This document shows positions 1-10,927 of a stretch of 64,000 nucleotides of DNA, in pieces. Position 1 is the first letter of the stretch. Each line of letters starts with the position of its first letter. Source of the DNA: Rhodocollybia butyracea (lineage: Eukaryota > Basidiomycota > Agaricomycetes > Agaricales > Omphalotaceae). The stretch spans positions 124,001-188,000 of the forward strand of contig JADNRY010000009.1 in the NCBI GenBank assembly GCA_015501585.1, written 5' to 3'. A program made the translations under genes and the position numbers. The notes below the pieces were generated by a model, which worked only from the letters and a program-made list of their open reading frames with translations, was not told the DNA's origin and did not search any database.

Positions 1-1134
1 TAACATCCCGCCGAGAATTAGTGCATGAAGTAACGTCAGTCCCGTCTCAGATTGAAAGGCATTATAGTCATCGGTAAGCTCATCTCGTTCCGCTTGAGCA
101 AGGGTCAATAGAGTGCGGAGTTCTTGGATTTCAGCCTGTACTTTGGGATTCTTTAGATCGACGTGTTCTGAGGTGTGGGTTTCTGTACGCAAATTCGTCA
201 AGCTGGTAGAGGAGGAACAATATTAATGCCCACCTTTCATTGTCTGTTCATAGCTTCTCATTTCCTCCACCAGCTCGGGATCGAGCTGCGCCACGGCAGC
301 ACTTTCCGAGAAGCGCTTTCCTTCGTCTATAAGCTCTTCTTGGATCTTCAAAGGCATCTTTTCCTCTCCTGTACTTCTAATCAACTGTGAAATGATTTCC
401 TTTGCACGCTCTACTGTCCCATCATATCGAACAAGCCGAGCTCCCTGACGGATTGCTGCCTGGAAAAATTTGGGATTTTCTCGAAGTTCTGCTTCACGTA
501 TATCTGACTTGGTGTCCATTCCTGTTGTTACAATAACGACCTTGTTCATCGCAGCATCGCCACAAAGATCCCGAAAAATTCGCATATTTCGTCTGCCTAT
601 TCCACCAATTCGAGGACTGGAGGTGCTCTGGAGGTAAATCAGACCTATCAGCGTGACTTCACGCTCGTATCTTGGCGAAGGGTTAGCAGGAGGAGGCGAG
701 ATCGATGTTGAGCGACATACAACCCGGCAAGAAACTCAGCAATCATTTTCAATATGTCTGCATCCTCATCGCCGGGAGTGTCAACGAGCTGAAGTATGTG
801 GCCATCCAGCTCAAATGGTAGAGAGAGCTGAACTGTCGTTGTACAAGGCTCGAGGTCGGATCCGACAACGAGGTTCGACTCACTAAGGCTGTTGATGAAC
901 TATCAAGCTGGAGAGATGAGGACACTTCTGAAGATGGAAATGGCACTCTCACGGTGGTTTTTCCACTGCCAGTGGCCCCCAAGACCCTGGTGTCGAACAG
1001 TAAGTGTAAAAACGACCCATTGCTAGACGGTGAACATACATTACTACGGGGTACTACGCGCACGTTTGAGATGTAGGTAGGATTCTCGGACAGCGGTTGG
1101 AACAAACCTTGTTATGGTCTTGCGAGGCTGCCAT
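1..1134 (-). CDS. AIG1/septin-like G-domain protein (3' end outside window)
   Basis: A small P-loop GTPase of the type expanded in Agaricomycetes. I read six exons on the minus strand: 1134-1108 (MAASQDHNK), a 14-nt exon 1053-1040, 986-953, 899-721, 670-234 and 182 to the window edge. Joined, they give the Walker A/G1 motif GATGSGKTT, a G3 motif DTPGD, and a G4-like stretch VIVTTGMD after a conserved GGIGRRNMRIFRDLCGD block. The introns are 50-54 nt with GT...AG ends. Downstream of the G domain the chain becomes charged and helical (VQAEIQELRTLLTLAQAERD), suggesting a coiled coil that continues outside the window. Family knowledge suggests nucleotide-dependent membrane or assembly roles, but the substrate is unknown. 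The start is the first ATG that keeps the P-loop frame through the 14-nt exon. The G-domain call is firm; the N-terminus is less so. Confidence 0.75.
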
Positions 1135-1332
1135 GAATGTTTTGAAGGGGAATAAGGTGTTTGAATCAACTTGGTTTCGATGGGCGTGAACAAGGTAATA
1201 AGCTTTGCACGCTGGAAACATGTGGCATTCCACTGACGCTAGATCTAAGATCAATGTTTTGATGATCTCGCAGACATATCTACGGGCTAAGAGCGAGTTC
1301 ACAGCTGTTCGCGTACTCAGAGGGTTGAATCG

Positions 1333-2835
1333 ATGACGACAAGCTGGATATCACGTGTGTGGCACGTTCTCCACACCCGACTTTACAACTCGAGTTGTTT
1401 CTTCTCTACCATGTTTGCGACCATTCCCGCTGCCTTGCGTCTTCTAATCACTACTTTACTTTGGAATCAAGAAACACCCGCGTCTCCGCCAGCCCAAGAG
1501 CTTCAATTTCAGCTGCGACACATACATGGCGTCACCAACAGTTCCCGTACCATATTCTCAGATGTTTCACCATCATATTCGAATCTGCTTGAAATATATC
1601 CTATCAAGACGCAGAACATAATAACTCACCGGCCGTCATCATTTTCTGCCTTTTCAGAGTCACGTAGAAAGTCTATGACACTTGGGCAGAGTGGCCTGCT
1701 TGATTGGGATGTTGCAGAAATGCAAGGCCCTAATCCTAGCAACAGAGAGACACTGCTCACCCTTGCAAAGATGACTTCAAATGCTTATAATGAACCTTCT
1801 GACAAAGACTGGTACGACCTGGGGCGGGATTGGAACTCAACTTTCTCTTACGGCTGGGAGCCCGACGCAGATGGATTCAGAGGTCATATCTTCGTCTCCA
1901 CGGATAATTCAACAGTGGTTGTGTCGATAAAGGGGACGTCAGTCCCAATACTGGGTGGCGGTCCTACAACAACGAAAGACAAACGCAATGATAACCTGCT
2001 TTTTTCGTGTTGTTGTGCCCGAGTTGGTCCTTCTTGGTATCCGGTGTGCGACTGCTACTCGGGCAGTAACAGATGTGATTTGTCGTGCGTAGAGAAAGCA
2101 CTGATAGAGGAAAGCTTATTTTACACGGTCGGCATCGTACGTTGTTGATGTTATTCCTTTCCAAGTTGTTCCTGATATTTGAACCTTAGAACCTTTACCG
2201 AAATATCACATACATGTATCCAGAAGCCAATATATGGGTGATTGGACATTCGCTAGGTGGCTCACTAGCGTCGCTTGTCGGTTTGACCTTTGGTGCACCT
2301 GTCATTGCTTTCGAAGCCCCTGCAGAGATGATGGCCTCACAAAGACTTCATCTTCCTTCGCCTCCTTCTACTCAGCATATCACTCATGTCTTTAACACTG
2401 CAGATGTACGTGCCCTTTCTTTGTGCGCCACTCCCGCCCTCTGACATACGCCACATCATTAGCCAATCCCAATGGGTGTCTGTAACGGGATTACCTCAAC
2501 CTGTGCCAACGCTGGATTCGCTATGGAATCGAGGTGCCATCTGGGCAAGATCATGCGTTATGACACGGTGGAGAAGCTGGGATGGAGGGTGGGCGTGCAG
2601 AATCATCCCATTTCAACTGTCATCGAGAATCTTTTGGTCGAGGACTGGGAGAAGCCTGATGAAAAGGCAGGTACAGTTGGACGAGAGACTCCAGAGCTGG
2701 TTGACGAAGATCCCGATTGCCCGGTAAGTATCGTATTATCTGTTCCGCTCTTTCCAGACTTGCTCATGTATCGGATAGGCCCAAGAGTGTATGACTTGGA
2801 CGTTCGGGGACTTTAAGAATAGTTCTGCTACCTAG
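1333..2835 (+). CDS. ATG15: ATG15 autophagy-related phospholipase/lipase
   Basis: Vacuolar lipase that breaks down the membrane of autophagic bodies. Four exons (1333-2136, 2190-2405, 2463-2723, 2779-2835) sum to 446 codons with no frame break. Features in order: an N-terminal hydrophobic anchor around FATIPAALRLLITTLLW, the ATG15-specific block ETLLTLAKMTSNAY, GWEPDADGFRGH, the cysteine-rich stretch LLFSCCCARV...CDCY, the lipase nucleophile elbow GHSLGGS, the Asp-containing FNTADP segment, and a MESRCHLGK tail. In yeast the protein reaches the vacuole by the multivesicular body route as a type II membrane protein, and the N-terminal anchor fits this. The protein ends with a short exon (CMTWTFGDF). 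The start at 1333 is the first in-frame ATG; an ATG at 1411 inside the hydrophobic segment is an alternative. Confidence 0.9.
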
Positions 2836-3298
2836 GGGTAGGGTAGCTTCGTATCAGACCATGCCAATATAAGTATTTTTGTTACCCGAGTCTGTTCGAA
2901 TCAGCCGCCTGGACCCTCGTTGTTTTGTCCGTGTGTCGAAGGCATGAATCAACCAATTAATCAATGCCTCATAATGGAGACTGAGCGTTCAGCTTGCGAG
3001 GTGAAATCAGCCAAGGTGAAACTAGGGATATAACTGCATCTGTCAAAGGGTATGATATCAGATTTGTTGTTTCGCCCAGTCCGTTCGGTAAGTACAATAT
3101 CCCGGGAGTACGAAGCTTTTTAAAAGGTATATTCCACGATCCAGCATCAGTTTTCTGCCTACCTTGACCCTTTCTTTCTTCTTTGGCTGGTACGCCTACT
3201 GTCCCTACGCTTAAGAATGATATCCAACTTCATGATGTTCTAGTGCCACTTTAATATTCCTTTAACCTTTTTTCGACTTGGGTTGAGATTCATTCGAT
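2836..3298. other. intergenic, promoter of first small secreted gene
   Basis: No coding signal seen. The last 200 bases carry a TTTTTAAAAGG element near 3118 and a pyrimidine-rich tract near 3165-3185, as expected for a fungal promoter and leader. Confidence 0.5.
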
Positions 3299-3506
3299 AT
3301 GCGTTTCTTCATCGTCTTTGCCACTCTCTTGCTCAGCGTCATCGCTGCTCCGATTCAGGATTCAGTGTAAGTTGTGGTCTGCACGCATCTGGCCGATACT
3401 GTCCTGATTTGACTGTTAATGCAGCCACAGAGAACGTCCGGCACGGGAAGTAGATGTCAGGGATAAGCTTTGGGGTCCTCGTCCTGATTGGAACAGACCC
3501 GGTTGA
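3299..3506 (+). CDS. small secreted peptide (49 aa), paralogue A
   Basis: Two exons, 3299-3366 and 3425-3506, joined by a phase-2 intron (GTAAGT...GCAG), encode 49 residues. The first about 17 residues (MRFFIVFATLLLSVIAA) are a textbook signal peptide with a likely Ala-X-Ala cleavage site just before PIQDSV. The predicted mature part is short, cysteine-free and rich in Arg, Pro and Trp, ending in WNRPG. Its basic stretch HRERPAR could be a processing site. A second gene of the same design lies 450 bp downstream. I do not recognise a family. The size, clean splice signals, signal peptide and strong upstream promoter-like sequence argue that it is real. It could be a secreted effector, a signalling peptide or a cell-wall peptide; nothing in the sequence decides between these. 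Confidence 0.6.
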
Positions 3507-3956
3507 GAGCTCTAAATGTTGTACTACATGATGGAATTGGCGATGTCGTATGGTACTCGTATGGTGTGGCTGTATTTCGCATATCTCAAATCCCAATTCT
3601 CGAATTTGTCAACGAGCAGGACCTTAATTAAGATTAAGGACTTTTTCCGGGCCTCCGATTCGACTGCAGTTTGCTGGGACGACATCAGAATGCTATCGCA
3701 ACCGAATGAATCACGAATACCTTCTATATTTCTCATGTCTTGTCACCTTCGTTTGACTTATAAGTATCTTCCCATATGCATTATCTGTCCCAGTCTTCGT
3801 TCGATTCATTGGGCTGGTAAGCCCCTTCCTTGCCACCCCAGGATTCTGTGCATTTGGAATGTCGAGCTAACTAGTATGATGTGTATTCTAGAGCCCTCAA
3901 ACTACTGGCAAAGATTTATACCCTTTTTTCCGACCTCACATCGAGCTTTAGGCACA
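3507..3956. other. spacer between the two secreted-peptide genes
   Basis: A long open frame crosses 3516-3956 in frame with the next gene, but its composition is not protein-like and it precedes a clear signal-peptide ATG at 3957. I read it as the 3' UTR of the first gene and promoter of the second. Confidence 0.45.
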
Positions 3957-4159
3957 ATGCGTTTCGTCAATTTCATCGTGGTACTCTATCTTTCGTGCGC
4001 TACGTTAGCAGCACCTATTCGAGTCTGGCATCGGCAGTGAGTGATTTCAAATTCCAAAAGGATGAGCACCCACCCTTCTCCTGTAGGGATTTTGACTGCA
4101 AAGATAATATATTCTGTGATATCCTTCACAATGAGGACGGAAGAGAAAGAGTCCCGTAA
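3957..4159 (+). CDS. small secreted peptide (50 aa), paralogue B
   Basis: Two exons, 3957-4036 and 4087-4159, with a phase-2 intron (GTGAGT...TGTAG), give 50 residues. The signal peptide MRFVNFIVVLYLSCATLA is followed by APIRVWHR, which lines up with the API....HR segment of the upstream gene. The mature region is unlike the neighbour: it is acidic, has two cysteines six residues apart (CKDNIFC) and ends in a basic GRERVP tail. Gene size, intron phase, MRF start and cleavage region match the gene at 3299, so the pair looks like a tandem duplication with a fast-diverging second exon. An ATG much further upstream in the same frame exists but would bury the signal peptide. The function is unknown; secretion is an inference from the signal peptide. 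Confidence 0.6.
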
Positions 4160-5087
4160 ATTGGCCGTTTGAAGTTGGAGCCAGTTATTTGCGTGTATAC
4201 CAAGTGCAATCTATTTTTGTTTGTTTTTGTTTTTTCTTCCGGGCGCTAAGTTACTATAGTACGAGCGCTATAACTGCGCTATAATCAATTCCATTGACGG
4301 AAAGGTTGACTTGGACAAGCATTTCGCTTCTGTAGTCGACAAACCAGGCCATGGCTCATGTACTTACGTCTTGGAATGACTTGGAAACAGCGATCAAAAA
4401 TAGCATACCTGGAGCCACTTACTCCACGCGTCTTTTCTTCTTTACTGCTCGTCCTCAAGCCTCTGCTCCGAAGAAAACCGCAATTTTCCCTCAAGACGCG
4501 TGCTTATGCTGCCAAAACTTTGCCGGTGAGAAGTGCAACGCGCAGTTTTTGGAGGTAGTTACTGGATCTCGGCGGATATTTCCATCCATCGCGTCATCGT
4601 TGCCACCAGGAGCTTTATCTAATTTAGACTATCTCCAACCCTTGTTCTTCTGCACCAGCACCACCAAACCCTCTCTGCGTTTCTTGCAGGGAATTTCCAG
4701 CCTACTTTTCTCTATTTAGCGAAGAACGTTTGATAGAAAATTGTCTTCATCCCCATTCGGATATCGAAATGTACGTTTTTCTCTTGCTTTTCGTGTTATT
4801 GCTATCTTACTAGGCTCGGATATTTTTGTTCGTGCTCCTCACGACTGCACTTTTACCGACGGCGTCCTTATCTAATGAAATTTTGCCTCCGCGATAAATA
4901 TTATGTATGATATCCCCCTCCCTTCGCTCCATTACTATCATTATTTCTCTTTCTTATTCTCTCTTCGATTTTTGTTGACTTCTTTCCCGTATCGTCCCGA
5001 CCGACGGTCGACGGCCGCGGTCTATCGCTACCTCTTTGAATTTTTTATCTGTTTCATTTTATTCCCCGGCTGTCGTCTACCTGTTCA
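4160..5087. other. intergenic, promoter and leader of the ThrE-family gene
   Basis: No supported gene. Short open frames (for example 4351-4719) lack motifs. The stretch 4910-5000 is strongly pyrimidine-rich, typical of a basidiomycete promoter or 5' leader, and a possible leader intron (GTACGT near 4769) lies upstream. Confidence 0.4.
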
Positions 5088-8000
5088 ATGTCCTATCACG
5101 ACGATGAACACCGTTTCTCCTCGTCTCGTAATTTGCTTTCAAATTCTTCACAATCCTTAAACTCTGTCTATCCACTCGCGACATGCGGCTCGTACCGCAA
5201 CGTTTACTCGCCGTTTTCTACAATTTCGGGCCCACTGTCCCCTTCCCCTTATGGACATCCTCATTCCCCATTTCGAACACCACAATACTCTCCCCCCGAT
5301 ACACCCAATTATACTCCTTCGCACCTGTCACGCTCGAGTTCGTTTCCTGAACTGTCTCGTACACCTACCTGTCCACTACCAGTCAGCATCATGGCGAAGA
5401 AAAATGAAAGACAGGCTAGTCTTCCACAGACGGAGGTAGAGTCGAACGATGCCTATGGTTCGGGTGGGGGCAGCTCCTCCGTGCCAACACCCCCCACTGA
5501 CAGCGCAGAAGGTATCACTCCTGCCAGTACCACCTTGGGGGCTGGAGGGAAAAGTGCCCGTAAAGGCAAAGCCGTGCAGTGGTTGGATCATCAACAGGCT
5601 GCACCTGGTCCTGGGCCTATCTTCCGAGAACAACCTCCGTCAGAGTTGATCGACAATCAAACCGCAGAACAGCTGAAGGAATTGAAGCAGCAGAGGTCGT
5701 CAGAGCACCTCAGACTAGAGAGGTTAAAAGCCAAGGAAAGACAATTGCAAAGATTCTTGGCTGAGGACCAAAGGCCGTCGCCGCATGCCCTAGACGAGAA
5801 GGGCAGTGACGTATGTTCTGCCTTCAAAAGTTGACGAATTCAAATCTCATATTTTTTCTATAGCCCAATCTCTTCTTTGAGCTAACAACCGCTCTGGAGA
5901 GACATCAATCACAGGTGCAAGGCACCAGCTTTCAGCCTGCCCTTCCAGCAATTCCACCAGCTGCCTTTGCCCAGGCGGACTCTCCAATTGTCGAGAACCA
6001 GGTCAGGACTGCCCCTGCAACCTTTCCACCACCTCCTCTACCAAAGGTCCACTACTTCCCTCCATCGCGACAATCTCGCGGAAGCGTCACGATGGGGAAT
6101 CTTCCTCCGATCGAAACACAGACATCAAGGGATACATCCCACAATCCTGTACATGAGAGCGCATCTACTGATTCTCCTCGTTCATCCAGCCGACTTCTCC
6201 CACCCGTTGGATTTGCCTCTATATCTGGGACCCAGACCCCAGGTGCAAGTACCGCGGAGTCCTCTCCTGATAGCGCAATGCGCAGAGCTATGCTCCCTAT
6301 CGTCCCCGGAGAAGACCTTCCACCGCCGTTAATTGGAAGTGGTCATGGTGCGAAGGGTTTATGGGCGAATCTACGACAACGAGCTTCGATGAAGAGGGCG
6401 CACAATGTTCCAGATGCCGTCATATATGAAGGGGAGAGCGCAGGGCTACCTTCTCGTGGCCGGCCAGTCTACGAAGATGAAGGGACGAAAAATGGGGAAG
6501 TCGACGTTGATCCCAGGGATGTGGAAGCTTATGCGAGGAGCCAAGCGCGGAAACTTGTTCATGCACATACGAGATCGACCAAGAGGTCCCATCGATTCGC
6601 GCGCAGAGTAAATGATACTACGGATGACGATACGGATGACGGCGAGAAGAGAAAGAAAAAAGCTGTCTTGTTCCGCCCCCGACATAAGAGAACCAAATCT
6701 AAAGATTATGGGAATGCGGAAATCGATAAAATGAGCGGCGGTTATGCGATAACTGAGTCAGACATAGAACGGGATGCGGATAGTTTAAGTTTACATTCGT
6801 CGTATGTTGCTTTCTAGATCTCATCTGTTCAACCAGACTTATCGCGATTTATCTTTACAGGATTTTGCCTCGTCATTCTGGTGGTGTTCTAGGCGCACTT
6901 TTGGCCCTGTATAATACCCAAAATGGATTGGACTCAATCACTCCATCTGGCGCTTCTACCCCGACACTTCTAGATGAACCAATCTCCCGTTCAAGAACTA
7001 GAACCGAAAGGGAACTTCAAGTCGAAAGGGCAAACAGAGTGGATTCGAGTGACGCCACAAAGGTTGAATTAGTTCACTCTAAATCTTTACCAGCCCACTT
7101 CGATGCTGACCGGGAGCAGGGAAATAGTAATGAACGGGTTACCTCCTCCCCTACATCCCCGCGCTTCGCTGGATCCACTAACTTTCATGCTAACGCCATG
7201 TCTAAGAGTGGTGTCAAATCTACAGCGCGAAAGCTACTTCGTCTAGGAACATACCGACCCGTACAGTCCAGGAATGCAGGTGGCGTTTTTGGTTCGTTGA
7301 TTGCCAGTACGGGAAATATTACCGGTGCAGCTGCTCCTACAGCAAGTACAGTTGCCCCAAACGTCGACCGGCCAGGTTTCACTCTCACTAGATATGGGTA
7401 CGATGAAGAAAAGTCGGACCTGGAGAACCAAGAGCCTTTTCAACGAGGACACCATTCCGGAGCTAAGTCACTCGGCCAACTCGAGCTAGAAAGTGCCCGC
7501 ACCGGAGGAACTAATAAGGATGATGCACCGCTCGGAAGAGTTTCCACAGCCCCTGCTGAAGTAGGATTGGGTGCGCTTGACGGCCTTCCGTTCATCAGTG
7601 AAACTGCATCTCCTAGCGACGATCCAGGCGATTACTTTGGTTCTCACCATAGCTCAACAAGAATTGCTGCTGGTACCACTCCACGATTCAAAGCCAAAAA
7701 TGGAAAAGTTCATTCACGTCTTCCGCCTTTTCCAGAAGCTACGACGCCCGGAGGAACTCCGCTCTCGCTCTCCAAACGCGCTAATTGGACAGGTGTTTTG
7801 AAAGATCTTCCCACAGGCTTTCATTTTCCTTATGCCAAGTCAGGAAAGAGTACTCCTGCTACAACGCCGGGTAGTACGACAACCGCGAGTGACAGAGGTG
7901 AGTGGCTTGACGGATGGGCGGAGAAGGAAGGTCGAGAGGAACGGGAGAAGAGAGAGAAAAGGGAGCGAGATAAGAAGGAGCGGAAGAAGAGGAAGAAGGC

Positions 8001-9630
8001 TGAGCTCTTCGTACGTCTCTTTCTTCTGTTATCTTCTCATGTCTGACTTCCCATTGGTCACTTCATAGATCACCCGTCATGTCGCGCAGATTATCCAAAG
8101 GCAGGAGTTCATTTGCAAGCTCGCTCGGTCTATGATGATGTATGGTTCCCCAACTCATCGTCTTACGGCGCAAATTCAAGCTACAGGTCGAGTGTTGGAC
8201 ATAGAACTATCGTGCATGTATCTTCCAGATGTCATGCTGATTTCATTCGAGGACTCCAGCACCGGCACTAGTTTGATCAAGTTCATCAAGCAGGGCAGTG
8301 TGCTCAATCTAGGAAAGCTTTCGGAAGGATACATGATCTACTGGAAGGTACGGGCATTTTATGAAAATTCAACGACAATTTGAACATCTGACTGTTTGAG
8401 TAGGTAATTCATGATGAAGTTTCCGTTTCTGATGCTTCCGCTGCCCTTGATAAACTCATGCGGCAACCCCCTCGTTACAACTGGTGGCAACTTATGCTTA
8501 TAGGTGGACTCTGCCCCTCCGCAATCTGTACGGTTTCCTTCGCTGGATCCTTTATTGATTCCATAGCGGTTTTTCCTCTCGGTGCTATCCTCGTTGGCAT
8601 CCAGCAACTCAGCATCAGAAATGAACTTTACAGCAATGTTTTTGAAATCACCATCGCAACTCTTTTCTCGTTCATCTGCGGCTGTCTTGCAACCTCAAAG
8701 CGAATTTGCTTTAGTGCTGCCGCTTCTTCCTCAATTGTCCTCATCCTACCCGGTTTTATTGTTCTCTCCGGAGGGCTAGAGATTCTTTCCAGAAACATAG
8801 TTGCTGGTAGTGTACGGCTGTGTTATGCAGTAGTATATTGTCTCTTCCTTGGCTTTGGCCTTGCTATGGGAGCGGAGGCGTTCGAGAAGATTGTTGGGAC
8901 TCCGATTTTCCATTTGACCGATACCTCGTGCTCGGTCTCGCATGATGCAAACGGGCCATGGTGGCAGCGAACACCTTCCAAATTCTGGGGTCAGTCGGCT
9001 AGTAAAGTTATGTTCAAACGCTGGCTAACATTGCCTTGCAGCTTTCTTAACAGTGCCTCTCTATTCCCTGGTCTTGAGTATGAGAAATCATCAGCCATTG
9101 TTCTGTCGAGAGATGGTAGGTCTGCGTTTATAGCCTATCTCTGTTTTAGACATTGACGTTTCGGTTTCAAAGCTCATCTGCGTGGCCATTTCCTGCGTTG
9201 GATGGGTGGTCACTTACTTTGTAAATTTGAAGTTCCAAAGTCAGACTGACTTCGCCTCTGCTGTTGGTGCTTTTGTTATTGGAATGATATCCAATCTGGG
9301 AGGCCGGTTTCTCGACGGGAATGCCTTCACTATTATGGTAATGCTCAGATTTTTTTTTGTTTGTGCAACTGTTGACTCGTTCTCAAATCACAGATTACTG
9401 GTATCTTATTTCAAGTCCCTTCTGGCCTTGGAAACGGTGGTCTACTCGAATTCGTGGAGCAACAGACGGATAACACTGGAAGCAGCAAGGATGCCTACCT
9501 ATCCGGTTTCCAAACTGCATTGTCACTCATATCGGTAGCAATCGGGCTCACTATCGGACTGGGCATCGCATTGTTCATGTCGCATCCCATTCCTAGTCGC
9601 AGAAGGGCAGGAGGTGTGTTCAGTCTCTAA
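5088..9630 (+). CDS. ThrE/DUF1212-family membrane protein, Prm10-like
   Basis: A large multi-exon gene; clear exons include 5088-5810, 5864-6801, 6861-8010 and 8069-8347, followed by smaller ones. The first about 900 residues are low-complexity, rich in Ser, Pro, Thr and charged residues, with a K/R/E-rich helix (KEGREEREKREKRER) just before the conserved part. The C-terminal half matches the threonine/serine exporter-like family: ITRHVAQIIQRQEFICKLARSMMMYG, a soluble hydrolase-like segment, then two sets of hydrophobic helices (for example LILPGFIVLSGGLEIL, and GILFQVPSGLGNGG near the end). Yeast Prm10 is a pheromone-regulated relative of unknown transport substrate. The protein is predicted to lie in a membrane with about ten helices. 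The junction near 9115-9155 needs a GTCTGC donor to stay in frame and is the weakest splice. Amino acid export is family inference only. Confidence 0.8.
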
Positions 9631-9867
9631 ACTAGCTTCGAACTACATACTTTATGGCCAGCATTTGCTCTACGCACTACTATATTTTCCCTTTACCACC
9701 TATATCTCTTCCATCCGCAAAATAATTGCCCTCAAACATCTCAACATTACTGCATCATTACTGTGTTTTCGGTCTAATTCCGTTGAACCGACAAAATAGT
9801 GTATCTGTACATATTGGAATTTGATTTTCTTAATAACATGGTTTTCTTGCTTGTCTGAACTCATAAA

Positions 9868-10400
9868 CTAGTCTAGTCGAGCCGGGAACCACCCATACGT
9901 TTTCAAGTCAATCTTTAGCTCTCCAGTTCGTCCCACGACGACCTCAATATCTTCTTCCTCCAAAGCCTGCCTTTGTCTTTCGGCTGCGTTTGTACCAGGA
10001 CCTCGAGAGGCTATTGCCCCAGAGGAAGTTATCACTCGATGCCAGGGTAAAGGAGGGTCATATACATGTCCCACGTCTAATACTTTCAGAGCTACCAAGG
10101 AAAAAAGATGGACAATTGAATGAGTCATCCACAAGCCAACTCACCTTGACCAACATGCCTAGAATAATTGGGCATTCCGATTAGTTTGGCGATGTGGCCT
10201 GAGCATCGGAAAACATCAAGCTTACGACAAACATTTTAGCCATATCGCGACTGGAAAGCTCACCGTAGCTAGTAACCTTACCAATAGGGATTTTACGAAC
10301 TATATCGTAGACCTGTTGAGAGAAACCATTTATTGGGATGGATTTGCGGTTATTAAAGGCTAGGGACACGTACAGCAGCATGAAATTCTGCGATATCCAT
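9868..10400 (-). CDS. alkyltransferase-like DNA repair protein (ATL)
   Basis: Four exons on the minus strand give 117 residues, starting MDIAEFHAA and continuing VYDIVRKIPIGKVTSYG, HIAKLIGMPNYSRHVGQ and ALKVLDVG. The family hallmark is PWHRVI at residues 59-64. In true O6-alkylguanine-DNA alkyltransferases this motif is PCHRV, with the alkyl-accepting cysteine. Here that residue is Trp, so the protein cannot take up the alkyl group. Fungal ATL proteins such as S. pombe Atl1 bind alkylated guanine, flip it out and hand the lesion to nucleotide excision repair. The RHVGQ recognition segment and the GTNAAERQ region are intact. The length agrees with stand-alone ATLs. The first exon is only 27 nt long; the introns are GTACGT...ACAG, GTGAGC...TCAG and GTGAGT...GTAG. 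Confidence 0.88.
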
Positions 10401-10927
10401 GAAGCAAAGAATTAAGGAAGCACGTGCAGGTGCGCGCTACTTAAAGTGGGACTGTTACGTAAGTTGAACTTCATACATCCCAGCAACATCACACCGGGAA
10501 GATACATAAATCTGCTCGGCAGATTTGTGAACTGAAAGAAAGCTGATTATCCAAATAAGCATAATCAGTGGTTTTCAGTCTGCCTGAAATGGTAACTGAA
10601 ATTGTACGATAAGATAAGATATTCCTTCTATGGCTTATCGTACAATTTCAGTGCGCCATTCTGCCGAGCAGAATTTTTTATCTATACCGTGTGCATCCCA
10701 GTCCCAGATTAATAGTAAGTATGGCCACCACGATGAGCTGTAAGTATAATCTGTGCTTTCTTTCAAATTAAAATCCCATAAACCTTAGCCCCTGCTATTG
10801 AACGAACGAATCTTTCTTTTACGCTCGCTGGTCTCTATTTTACCCAACTGCTGCTAGCTTAGTACTATACCTTGATTATTATTGTCATTAACTCATCTCA
10901 ATCACGATGTAAGAATACGTATGGCGG
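10401..10927. other. intergenic between ATL and the CHD1 relic
   Basis: Contains the multi-hairpin element annotated separately at 10508-10674. The remaining sequence shows no coding signal. Confidence 0.5.
10508..10674. repeat. 167-bp symmetric multi-hairpin element (MITE-like)
   Basis: The element starts with a self-complementary hairpin at 10508-10526 and ends with a similar one at 10658-10674. The 13-base cores of the two are reverse complements (TCTGCTCGGCAGA against TCTGCCGAGCAGA). Inside lie a hairpin with 8-bp arms (10543-10550 and 10561-10568) and a perfect 19-bp inverted repeat (10595-10613 and 10634-10652, 20-nt loop). It lies between the ATL gene start and the 3' end of the decayed CHD1 copy and has no coding capacity. 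The symmetry suggests a non-autonomous DNA element, but I saw no clear target-site duplication and no second copy in the window. Confidence 0.6.

Noticed and set aside
3516..3956. In-frame N-terminal extension of the second secreted peptide
   Set aside because: It would place an obvious signal peptide in the middle of a protein; the extension has no protein-like pattern.
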